Source of the DNA: Heligmosomoides polygyrus polygyrus
Taxonomy: Eukaryota > Nematoda > Chromadorea > Rhabditida > Heligmosomidae
NCBI GenBank assembly: GCA_947396885.1
Contig: OX377206.1
Location: forward strand, 85,557,960-85,621,959
Length of the DNA: 64,000 nucleotides
Direction: 5' to 3'
Shown: positions 53,386-62,929 of the stretch, in pieces
Numbering within the stretch: position 1 is the stretch's first letter
How the letters are laid out: each line of letters starts with the position of its first letter
Made by a program: the position numbers and the translations under genes
The notes under the pieces: model-generated
The model's input: the letters and a program-made list of their open reading frames with translations, nothing else
The model's database searches: none
Told to the model about the DNA's origin: nothing

Positions 53386-54842
53386 TTTGTCGATGATTTC
53401 TTCATGTAGTCGTCGTCTGTCCTTCATCAGCGCATCTTTTGTAACGCGACACCTAGCCTAGGAACACCATGGATTCGCATTTCCTCAGTCGTATCAAATT
53501 TTGTCGTCACCTACGCAGTCCCTATTAATATCCGTGCCCGTCCATTCAGAACTCCTTCTTAAGCCAATCGGAACAAAAAATTTCTAAGGTGCTGACTCGT
53601 TCAAATGGCAGTGTAGCGACAGGTTTCATAGCAAGCACATAATTATTACGAGGAAGTATCAGTTTTGTTACTCGTCAATGAATCACAGCTGAAAGAAAAG
53701 CTGAGGAATGCTTTCCCTCAAATGCGAAGGAGATTCAAATAGAAGTCCACTCTCTCGAAACAGTTATCTTTCTAGGATGAGCCATACTTCCTAACATCGC
53801 GAGCCTTTGTCGAGGAGCCCCTTCATCTGATTCCTCTCACAGTTCCGCGTAGGACAATTAGGCAAGGTGAGTCCTTCTAAGCATGGATACCATTTCCATG
53901 CATAACTCAGACTGTGTCGAAGCACGTTCTCCAACTAAAACTGCTTATTTCAGTACTGGAGAATCAACCACTTCCATGCCGTTTCAAATTGTGCGTCAGC
54001 TTCTACTAGCTTCACATATCAGTCCCATCTTATATGTATAGCGATCTTTGTATTCTTGTTATATATGAAACTTGTTGGAAGTCTTCCTTGCTACCACAAA
54101 AAAACAACAAGAAGTTGCACAGTTGCTAATCTTTCTTTTTCTAGATCTTTAGTACTATTCTACTTGATGGAGGGTGAAGTGAGCTTCCTAATTCTCCACC
54201 GATCCTTAGTCAGCCGTCGCTTTTCTGAGTACTGATTGGGTGGATCTAAATCTAATCAGAGGGGGCAGTGATTTGTGTGTAGCTTCAAATGCTATTCCAC
54301 GATGCGAAGGCTTTTATTTAGAATTAGGGAATGTTGTTATCCAGATTGCAATAACGTACGGATTGTCCCTCCGGACCAGGATAGATCCGTCTGGGCTTTC
54401 CCCCCCCCCAGACATTGATATGAAAAGCCAACATGCTCAAGTTCTTTTCATCTCAAGTGATCAAGTCTATGAAAAATCGCTAAAATCGTTCAATTCTTGC
54501 TGCACGATCGGTAGTGCACCAGTTCGAACGTTTCTTGGAACATGCTCGGGGTTCCCGCCTCGAACGGTGAACTCTGGACAAAAATCGATAAAACCGATAT
54601 TAACTAGCCGGTCGATACTGCACACCTGTTGTGATTCTCTACCAGCCAACATATATACTCCCACCTTGAAGTCAACCTTGAAGCCCGCTAGTTCCCATGA
54701 GGAGTTCCATGCCGCTCGAAGACCGCTGATGGCCGGATGTGAAGGATGGAAGGACGGATAAACCAAAGGACGGACAGACAATGCTCTTTTTCACATAGTA
54801 GGATAGGAAGAGTGAACAGCAGGATGTATACAAGACCACTGG
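53386..54842. other. No assigned gene
   Basis: A 173-codon open frame spans 54240-54761 on the plus strand and a 104-codon frame overlaps on the minus strand (54467-54781). Neither has a recognised domain, signal or splice context, and the former spans a run of nine C. A GGATGGAAGGACGG..GGACGGACAGAC stretch at 54745-54780 is a simple repeat. Confidence 0.35.
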
Positions 54843-55085
54843 CTAGTCTTCATCGTGAACACCCTGATCGAAACTATGATGCTCCACGCTTTCAATCGAT
54901 CGAAAAGGAATCACTGGACCACTCTGGCATGTGACACGGACGAAAGTAGACGTTGGTGGCGCACGCTTGAGCAATTTGACGATCGAGGAATGACGTTTAC
55001 GACGTTTATCATAAGTGATATATGGCTGGATACAGACGCAGCTTACGCTGACAACATGTCTGGTAGTCAAAGAGAATAAAAAAGA
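54843..55085 (+). mobile_element. 3' terminal fragment of an RTE-type LINE
   Basis: Encodes LIETMMLHAFNRSKRNHWTT then LACDTDESRRWWRTLEQFDD. This parallels TNDMTLFVPLERRGSIGAL..RSSKSMIN at the end of the 58890 fragment. An AATAAA with A-rich tail follows (AGAATAAAAAAGAATAAAG). Confidence 0.6.
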
Positions 55086-55559
55086 ATAAAGAAAAAGTTC
55101 GAAGAAAATACGACAGTCTCCTCTTCACATACCATTCTTACCCTAGTCTTTATGAGTACGGACGGGCAAGAATCGCGCCATGACTCTACACACAACATCA
55201 GCCTGGACAAGACAGCCCGTTTGCTGTTCTTTGACATCATTTACGACTCGAGCTATTCGTCATTTTGCTAATATCAAGGAAAAGTTCAGATAAGGAAAAA
55301 GTGCTCGAGTCGGTCATCTATTGCTGCATTGTACGAGAGCCCAACTAAGCGCGGGAACGGGTGCTCGGTGTGACTGAGCTAACAAGGGATGGACACTAGA
55401 TCACCATGGGATTTGAGATGAGACGTATATCGCTGGATGCGGTTTCGAACGCTGATTCCAAATGTGTGTTCCGCTTCTGCTGTGCATACCTGTGAACGGA
55501 GTTATGGACCATTTTCTGCATAGCATCCAGCTCAAGTAGCCTGAAAACTGCGTTGCTGC
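55086..55559. other. No feature recognised
   Basis: Intergenic sequence. Confidence 0.45.
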
Positions 55560-55640
55560 CGAGCAGTGATGGCTCAGGGGTAGAGGAGCGGCGTGGTGAG
55601 ACGGGATGGTTCATGGTTCAACTCCCCTGTGGTGCAGGGT
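55560..55640 (+). repeat. tRNA-like sequence, probably a SINE head
   Basis: A-box-like TGGCTCAGGGGTAGAG (55569-55584) and B-box-like TGGTTCAACTCCCC (55614-55627) have tRNA-like order and spacing. The arms do not form a convincing full cloverleaf, so a genuine tRNA gene is not claimed. Confidence 0.4.
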
Positions 55641-56592
55641 TTTCGCACTTCCTAAAAAAGATCTGCCACGACCAAGCAAAGCTCTCGATGTCAAATCACC
55701 AGAAAGGACTCTTCTTCATACTGTTAACTTCATACTGGCACGATGATACAATATATCATGAATAGCTGCTAAAAACATAGTTCGTAGCGTTTCGTGGAAG
55801 AGCCAGCGCCCGGGCAAGAGCTGCTCCGACCGGCATTAAACAGTTGTCCAATGGTTCATTGTTCATACAGTACAGGACGCGTCTTCTGAATAGACGCCGC
55901 AAAAACCGCGATTTTGCGGATTTTGCGCCTTTTTGAGATAACTCGCCTAAAATTCATTCATTTCAAGAACGAAGGATATATTTGAGCTAAGGAGCACAGT
56001 TTATATCCGTGTGGAAAGGACAGAGCAAGGACAACAACTTTATCGGTCAATGATCATAAGGTACACCGCTCAAGTTTTAATCCCCTTCCCGTTGCTGCCG
56101 ACAGTGTTGGCAAGGGATACGTTATGAGAGTGCCAACACAAACAATTCTAAAACCAGAACACCATATTATCGCCGGATCAGTTGATGGGTCGCAGATGAC
56201 GTCGAATGAAGCTAAAGTTCCTCTTTTTGCATGAAAGCTGGCTGGCGCTCCTCTACAATGGCATAACAGAAAACTGAAGAGCAACCTGCAGTTCTGGAAA
56301 TGACCCCACAATCCGCCAGGTGTTCTGCCATGAGCCGCATCAAAGTTTCTGATTAGCCGTTCAGGCTCCCCTGGCAATAGCGTCTCGATGGCTTATTTAT
56401 TTATTGATTTATTTACTCGAGGCATAGATAAGAGTCGAGGGTAACCAAACATAGAAACAAAGCAATTCCGTCATTAACAACTCCGCCATACATACATGCG
56501 ATCGTTAGTCGAGTACAACTGTACATCATCAACAACACATCGAATGGCATCGTAGAACACCCCACAAATTTTAGCATAAAAGGCATCATCTA
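55641..56592. other. No gene recognised
   Basis: A 107-codon minus-strand frame (56054-56377) has no recognised domain. A small hairpin-like phrase, CCGCGATTTTGCGGATTTTG, lies at about 55909-55930. A TTTATTTATTGATTTATTTA run occurs at about 56394. Confidence 0.4.
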
Positions 56593-57859
56593 CAGGGTGG
56601 CCCATAAGTCCTGCAACAAAAACATAGACGTATAAAAAGGCTAAGAATGCACTAAATTTGGTACATTTTTAAACCTTGTTTGCCCACGGTTTGTAGATTA
56701 TGGTGGAGCGGTATTATTCATAAGGGACCACTCCTGGATTGATAAGAGCCTTGGTGGTGCCTTGATCGTGTGGTTTGCTTTGCAGCTCACGTCGCAGCCC
56801 CTCTTACGGAGTTTTACTTCTTATTCGTTCCAAAGTAGATATTGAACAATAGTTTTCCCAGGCTTTATAGAGCAAGACATTTTCTTTAAGATGGTTAATA
56901 AACAAAGATTGAAAGTCTAAAGATTTAGGAATTTCACAGCTAGTCTTTCGCAGGTGCAATATTTTGCAGATGGACTGAGAACCGCTACCACGTCCTTTTC
57001 TTTTGCTGTTACAGGAATATCTTTACCAGAATGTGCATTTTGCCTTTAAACAGCGCGATTGATTCTCTAATATATGGTGTTAAGTTTTTGTTCCTATCAA
57101 ACGAACATTTTTATTGATTTTCACTATTTTTACACAAAAACCTATGGAGTGCGGGGAGATATTTTGGAAAATCGTGTATGACAAAAACTTGCCATGCGTG
57201 GCCATTGTGTTTATACCATCAGATTCCCGCAAAGGTATTATCCAACGCACCATTATTTTGACCTCTCTGGGATCGCTCAACTTTGAGAAATTTTTCATCA
57301 AATGAAGAAGAGGCTGAATACCCATTTCGAACGACGCGCTCCAATTTCTCTCTACTTTCTTAATCCTCATAGATGAGTCTTCGCCTCGCTTGTGGGCTTG
57401 TAGAGCGTTCCTTGTAAATTTCTAGAGACAACATATTGCTTAGTAATAGATTACGCACACGGCTGAATATTGAATTTGTTCCAGCTGGTTGCTGCATCCT
57501 GTATGATCAGGAAATTAATAGCGTTCTTCTACTGTAATTCAGATCCGTTCATCCAATGTTCACTCTTGAGAAACTTTTGCACTGCCCTACACAATACCAT
57601 CATACTGCATGTTCATCAACCAATCTTCCGAAATTTAGTCACATCGGAACGGAAGCGCCCCACCACGGGCCAGAGAAGAATTTTCGGTAGTTTTACATGA
57701 GAGGGCATTACTTTGTAATAAGAGCAGCTACAACCATACTTTCCAGAAGTATAGCACTAAGTATATGCTATATAACTGTTGGTATGCGTTTTTTTGCAAT
57801 TGGAAAAAGACAACCAATAAGGTCTCCTAATTTTGTTGCAGGACTTATGGGCCACCCTG
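56593..57859. mobile_element. Tc1/mariner-type element with uncharacterised interior
   Basis: CAGGGTGGCCCATAAGTCCT and GCAACAAAA start at 56593; the exact mirror ends at 57859. Both are flanked by TA (56591-56592 and 57860-57861). The perfect inverted repeats are about 29 bp. The interior is 1.2 kb, but I could not find the expected DDE transposase blocks. The longest frame (57080-57370, minus) is PREVKIMVRWIIPLRESDG-like and unassigned. Confidence 0.85.
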
Positions 57860-58014
57860 TACAGGTTTAAACAGAGAGTTCTCTAGATCTTTGTGCCTAC
57901 CAAACAACAGATTGAATTCTTTTAATACTCCATAAGTCATAACGTCATTTTCTGTATCCCGTCGAAGAAATTTATGTTTATAAGTTCTTCAAGTGTTAGT
58001 ATTGTGTCAAACGA

Positions 58015-58835
58015 GGTTACAAGGTGAGCGCTGCAATTCAAAGGAGCTGCAAAATGATGTTGTTTTAGTTAACATCCCAAACGATGACTTCAAACGGCAG
58101 CTAGTCAGAAACAGGCTCTACGATAAGCAGTGCTTATCAGAGAACTGCGTTACATGCTCGTAAGGCAAACTAGGTGGTTGGTCTCATATAGGGGTAATTT
58201 ATCAAATCGAATGTCAGGTTTGTAACGCCGCATACATTGAGGAAACCGGAAGAAGGCTAGCTGTTTGACTTAAGGAGCATCTGGCTGGCAAAGATCGTGT
58301 TAATTTAAGAACACCTCTAAGAAGGTATAGAGAGGTTGACCAAGACGGTAACCATTTTGTATTAGATGCACGATTCTGGTCGTAGAGACAGAAATTTCGG
58401 CACGTAAAGCGCTGGAGGCGTTCTGGATCTTCGCAAGAAAACCCAGTATAAACGACCGCTATGAACGTTCGTCAATCACACATGACTTTCTGCCGTTTGT
58501 ACCTTGATGTGAGCTGTAGAATGGTAGACGAGGTGAAGGGTCGTTGTCATTCCATGGGGTATATGACCGCTGCAGTAAGTTTCATTCGTCCTAACTTTAC
58601 CAACGTAGAGTGACAGCACTCTTGGTGGATCGAATCGTAGTTTATTCTTTTCTTCGGGTAGCTTCTTTTCTTCGGCCCTTTATGCTTTCGGAATGGACGG
58701 AGTGGCCACGGCGTTTGGTGGGAAGTGCAACTTCAATCTTGCACCACGTTCAGGCCTCTGAAGACGACGATCTCGTCGAAACAACCTCGTTTGGCACAAC
58801 ACGAACACTTGAGGACTAGAAATGTCTAGGTTTTT
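58015..58835 (+). mobile_element. Penelope-like element relic with GIY-YIG endonuclease
   Basis: Encodes NDDFKRQLVRNRLYDKQCLS, a CXXC (ENCVTCS), then GVIYQIECQVCNAAYIEETG and RRLAV..LKEHLAGKDRVNL, then HVKRWRRSGSSQENPV. GVIYQIEC..CNAAYIEETGRRL is the GIY-YIG core seen at the C-terminus of Penelope retroelements, together with the CXXC and CXXC-like cysteines. In-frame stops at about 58160, 58268 and 58388 make it a pseudogene. A 3' region with CTGAAGACGACGATCTCGTC follows, like Penelope 3' ends. Confidence 0.8.
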
Positions 58836-58889
58836 CAAAAGGAGAAGCTTTGATTTATGTTTATATTCATTACATAAGCAACCAGGAGA

Positions 58890-59450
58890 GCTTTCAAGAG
58901 CGTCGAAGAAGTCGCGAAGAAGACGACGAATGTCCGATTCCGTGTCCACCAACTCCACCGTTCTTCCTGCCCTAACAGAGACCTGAGCTATACGAAAGCA
59001 GGATGAACACGCGATCAGCGTCACGCAGCGAGGAGTCGAGAGGACGATGCTCAGAGTGACACGACTCACGCAAGTGAGAGAAGGCCTCCGGAGTTCCGAG
59101 CTTCGCCGATGTTCGAAGATCAGAGACGCTATCGCGTGGGCCAAGTTGTCGAAAATTAGGTGGGCCGGCCACGTAATGCGCTTCGCAGGCACCTGCTGTA
59201 TGAGAGCCGTCACCGACTGAATTCCGCCGGATGTCAAGAGAACACCAGGACGTCCACCAAAGCGTTGGTCGGACTTCTTCGTGAAACCCTGAACGAACGA
59301 TATGACGCTTTTCGTGCCCCTCGAGCGGCGAGGATCCATTGGAGCACTCTAGCACACGACTGAGATGAATGGAGACGCTGTTGGCGCCCGCTCGAGCAAG
59401 TCGATGATCAACGGGACGACAAGTGATACAGGTGAAGCAACCATTTAAAT
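58890..59450 (+). mobile_element. RTE-type LINE, C-terminal fragment
   Basis: Encodes RGVERTMLRVTRLTQVREGL then RSSELRRCSKIRDAIAWAKL, SKIRWAGHVMRFAGTC, PPDVKRTPGRPPKRWSDFF and TNDMTLFVPLERRGSIGAL. It ends in AACCATTTAAATAAATAAAAG. Stops occur at 58986 and in two later places. Same family as the minus-strand piece at 16925-17300. Confidence 0.88.
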
Positions 59451-60189
59451 AAATAAAAGAGTAAGTAGAGCATGAACGCAATGCATCAACTGAAGAAGAT
59501 GAACAGTGCAGCACCGTGTGTGATATTTAACAATCTAAAAAGATTTGGGAAAAACAAAAGGCAAGACCTAGAACCTGCGAAGCTAGAAACTAAAAAACTA
59601 AATATCAGTACTAATGTTCGAAGTTGATATGTGGTTAATATCCCAGCAAGGATTTTGTACATTGTTATAGTATCGGCAATTTATCTTCTGTTCTTCAGTA
59701 AAGAAAGACTGAAAAGCTCTGCTCGCTACGAGCCTCTTGGAATAATAGTGCAATCCGTTAAAAAGCATCTCATCATGAGCTTGCTTTTGAAGCTATTTTG
59801 AATGTTCTGCAGGCCAATATCCTTTTTCCTTCTTGGATTGAACACTGATGTCCCCGTTTACAGCTTGTATATAAGTTTTGAACGTTGGTATGCATGCCTC
59901 AGATATGTTATATTTTAAACCCAGGCTAATGGGTTTGGAATCCGGTAGTTCGTTTTTCCACAATTAAAATTATTTAGAAAAACACAGATTACTCAAATAT
60001 ACACCTTGGTTCAAAATTATAGCTTCACTCTCGGATTTGTCCATTAGTACCCGAAGAACCGCATAGGCTCAATGACGTTACCATCGTATTCCTCACTACC
60101 GAATACCTCTATACAAGAATTCTAAGCAGGTATCCTATCAGGGCAGGATACCACGAACTTTTATTGAAAATTCAACGAATGGAGACCGA
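59451..60189. other. No feature recognised
   Basis: AT-rich intergenic sequence. Confidence 0.5.
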
Positions 60190-61490
60190 TGCAACATGAG
60201 TTACTTACATACTTACTTTGATACTTTGGTGATCCTTTTGTCGACTGGAAGACTTTTCAGCGGGGACCACAACTCTTCCAGACCGCTCGATCTCTGGCCG
60301 CTTGCATCCAGTGAGGAAGACTCCGCTCTCTGAAAGATCTTGAGAATGAGTCTGCCCATCGCGTTGGCGGCGGTCCCAGTGGTCTCTTGTGGTCTCTCGG
60401 GAGCCATTCTGTGACACGGAGACCCTATCTATCGTCCTTTCGTCGAAGCAGGTGTCCGGCCCAGCGATATTTGGACTTCTTTATGTACTGCAGCGGGTCT
60501 GCTAATTGCGACTTCTCCCGTAGCTCCGAGCTTCGTAGGCCTTCTTGCCATCGCTGACAAAGGCTTGTCCTCAGAAGGCATCTCTCCAGTGCACGATGAG
60601 TAGTTTGCATTGCTCTGGCGATTGTCTTGTTGTCGGTCCAAGTTTCCGTCGCGTAACACATCGCAGGCAGTACAGAGGCGTTGAATATCGAGGCCCCGAG
60701 GCCGGCATCCTTGACCTGATCGGTGACTTCACGAATCGAACTGAAGGCTGGCATGCTGCGCGTCTCCTGCGGGCGATTTCAGGAGCGAGGTCGTTACCCA
60801 TGTTCAGCTCTCTTCGCAGATTGACGTAGGAGTCGACCTGTTGTAGAGCGACTCCATTTAACCTTACGAGTCCCGTGTCACACCACTGGTTGACCATAAA
60901 TTGTGTCTTGGACATATTCATGTCCAATCCAATCTTCAAACCTGCCACATTGAGCTCGTTCAGCATTTACTCGACTTCTGCCGTGCTGGTAGAGATGAGA
61001 ACAATATCGTCGGCGAAGCGAAGGCTGCTGATCGGTTTACCGTCCACAAGGTAGCCTTTATCGTCCCAGTTTAAGTCCTTCATGGTTGACGGAAGAACGA
61101 AACAGATCTGTGTAGAACTCTTGAACGATGGCTTCCATCGCTCTTCGAGACGTTTGCGTCGTTCCATCCCTATCCATAAGGGCTGACATTATTGCCTTCT
61201 GGTCGCAGAGATCTTGTTTGCAGCGCTCTCTGCTTGAACCTTTCCCAGCGGCTTTTAACAGCTTCAATCTTCTGTAGACTTGTATGGACTCCTTCACTGC
61301 AATTCGACAGGCCTTCGAGATGGTGACTTTTTCCAGATGGGAGGCATTAGGATCCAGCTGGACAGCTCTTCTTTGCTGCGGGAGTTTAATCGCATGCGCG
61401 TTAAGTCCTGAGCCAGACGGTGATATGGCTTCACAAGAGCTGCTAGCACATTTCAACAGTCCTTTGTGGGGAAGGTCGTAGTCTTCCGAT
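60190..61490 (-). mobile_element. RTE-type LINE, internally deleted, minus strand
   Basis: From right to left: SISKACRIAVKES-like linker and MDRDGTTQTSRRAMEAIVQE then FYTDLF (61060-61456). After a deletion comes KPISSLRFADDIVLISTSTA (YADD-type catalytic block, about 61000). Then LNELNVAGLKIGLDMNMSKT, LGASIFNASVLPAMCYATET and QEGLRSSELREKSQL then KKSKYRWAGHLLRRKDDRWT. The RT fingers and palm motifs A and B are deleted. A short repeated end (AAGTATGTAAGTAA on the minus strand) is at 60190-60215. Confidence 0.9.
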
Positions 61491-61639
61491 GGATCTTCAA
61501 GAATTTTTATTTGGTAGATTGTCTAAATGTTGGCCACATAAAGCATAAAAATGAGAATATGCGTGTTTTTTTTTACAATTGTCTATGTTGCATCGTTTGT
61601 AAGTGTGAAATTTCATAAAAACCGAAATTCTTTTCTATC

Positions 61640-62065
61640 AAACGGATAAAAATTGCGACGTCTTGGACAAGGTCAGTACGGCGCAATCTCTTTTTTTCGC
61701 ACTAAGAAACTGTCGTCCACCTCTTCTTTAAAACAAGCTATAAACCTTTATTTCTCCATAAAAAAATGGGAATTTCATAAAATTTCAAATAAAGTGTTTC
61801 CTTAATCGGTAAGTGAATTAAAAGTTCAAAGAAATCCTTCTGGAATTTTCCTCGAACAACAATTTGTTTCAACCTTTTTGGAGAGTATTTAGTTTAATGT
61901 AGAAGAAGCTCATTTTGATTTGGAAGAGTTTGCTTTGATTTAAAAAGTCATAAGATAACTTAGAAGAGTGTCCAACTTACGTGAAAAGTGCCCAATTTGG
62001 CGTGAACAGTGTCCAGTTTAATTTGAAAAGTGTCCAATTCGACACGAAAATGGTATAAATCCACG
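61640..62065. repeat. Second copy of the foldback repeat, one arm
   Basis: Shares with 35190-35605 the phrases AAAAATTGCGACGTCTTGGA, TTTAAAACAAGCT, GATTTGGAAGA(G/T) and GAAAAGTGTCCA(G/A)TT. The opposite arm was not recognised. Confidence 0.55.
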
Positions 62066-62581
62066 TGAGCAAATACGGAATACCTATGAGGATCGTCGAG
62101 TATCCTCCAAGCAGCAGTAAACCCACGAATTGGTGGGTAGGTTTATGAGAATCTCTCATCCATAGATGTTTCCACCTGCCATCCCGCATCATCGCGGGAA
62201 GAAATTGCGTTGCAGTACTATCAGGAACACTGGGCACCGAGAAATGGCCCATTGATATTCGATGGAAGACATTTGCACAGGATATAACGTGCTCCATAGC
62301 GAGAGCGCGCTCTAATCGAAATTCCAACGTCCAAACTTCGCAACGGGGCTTTTGCCTGGAGCAGTGGCTTGTAGTTCTAGGTTCCGTGGTGTTGTTGAAG
62401 GTAAGTAAAGCATTCTTTGTTCATCTCATTCTTGCGTTTTTGATGACCACGACAAGTGCCAACTGCTGGCTTTTGCTGTATTGACGGTTGTTTCTGGAAA
62501 TCAGTGAATACCTTGATAAGAGCTTTAAGACCGGTCAGCAAGTTTGATCGTCTTCGACGTCCCTCCGCTTGTATGGGTGGC
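62066..62581. other. Upstream region of mtm-9
   Basis: Contains a possible 5' UTR donor (GTTGAAG|gtaagt, about 62400) and an acceptor-like TTTCTGGAAATCAG ending near 62502, about 80 nt before the mtm-9 ATG. The minus strand has a 107-codon frame (62377-62700) and a protein-like stretch (62086-62327). They overlap the gene's own exon, so they are not called. Confidence 0.4.
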
Positions 62582-62818
62582 ATGGAACTGTCAGAGGCTA
62601 TAGAAGTTCCTAGAGTCAATGAGGTTTTTATGCGAAAAGGACCGCGACCGTCGCAAGTAGGCTCGCTTGTCTTGATAGGTGAGCACAGTTGCTTGAGCAT
62701 TTGTGGACTTCCTGCAGACCTACGATAACTTAATGTTTCTTCTATTGCAGGCCACCATCTAATATTCTCACCTAATGCGCAGACACCTTTGCAGGATAGG
62801 AGCAGCGACGAGTTATGG
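62582..62818 (+). CDS. mtm-9: Myotubularin-related protein 9 homologue, first two exons
   Basis: Exon 1 (62582-62678) reads MELSEAIEVPRVNEVFMRKG then PRPSQVGSLVLI and one base. A consensus donor (GATAG|gtgagc) and a 72 nt intron ending TCTTCTATTGCAG follow. Exon 2 (62751-62818) continues GHHLIFSPNAQTPLQDRSSD then ELW to a donor (TATGG|gtgggt). This is the start of the PH-GRAM domain of the MTMR9 type: the ME(F/L)..I.(T/V)PRV.NV opening, the GSL/GTL-GHHLI strand pair and ELW. MTMR9 proteins are catalytically inactive myotubularins that partner active phosphoinositide 3-phosphatases on membranes. The gene continues beyond the window; intron 2 holds a LINE. The assignment rests on about 55 residues. 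Confidence 0.8.
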
Positions 62819-62929
62819 GTGGGTTTGCCTAGAAAGCGTTTTATTTATTTATTTACTTTATACTGCATCTGAAATGCGCCTTTAAAACAACAGTAAACAT
62901 TTTCAGTCAAAACAGTCCAGCCTGGCTTT

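Noticed and set aside
54240..54761. 173-codon open frame
   Set aside because: No domain, start context or splice support. It crosses a homopolymer C run, and the opposite strand has a comparable frame.
62377..62700. 107-codon minus-strand frame (SNLLTGLKALIKVFTDFQKQ region)
   Set aside because: It overlaps mtm-9 exon 1 on the opposite strand; the plus-strand reading has consensus splice sites and a recognisable PH-GRAM start.
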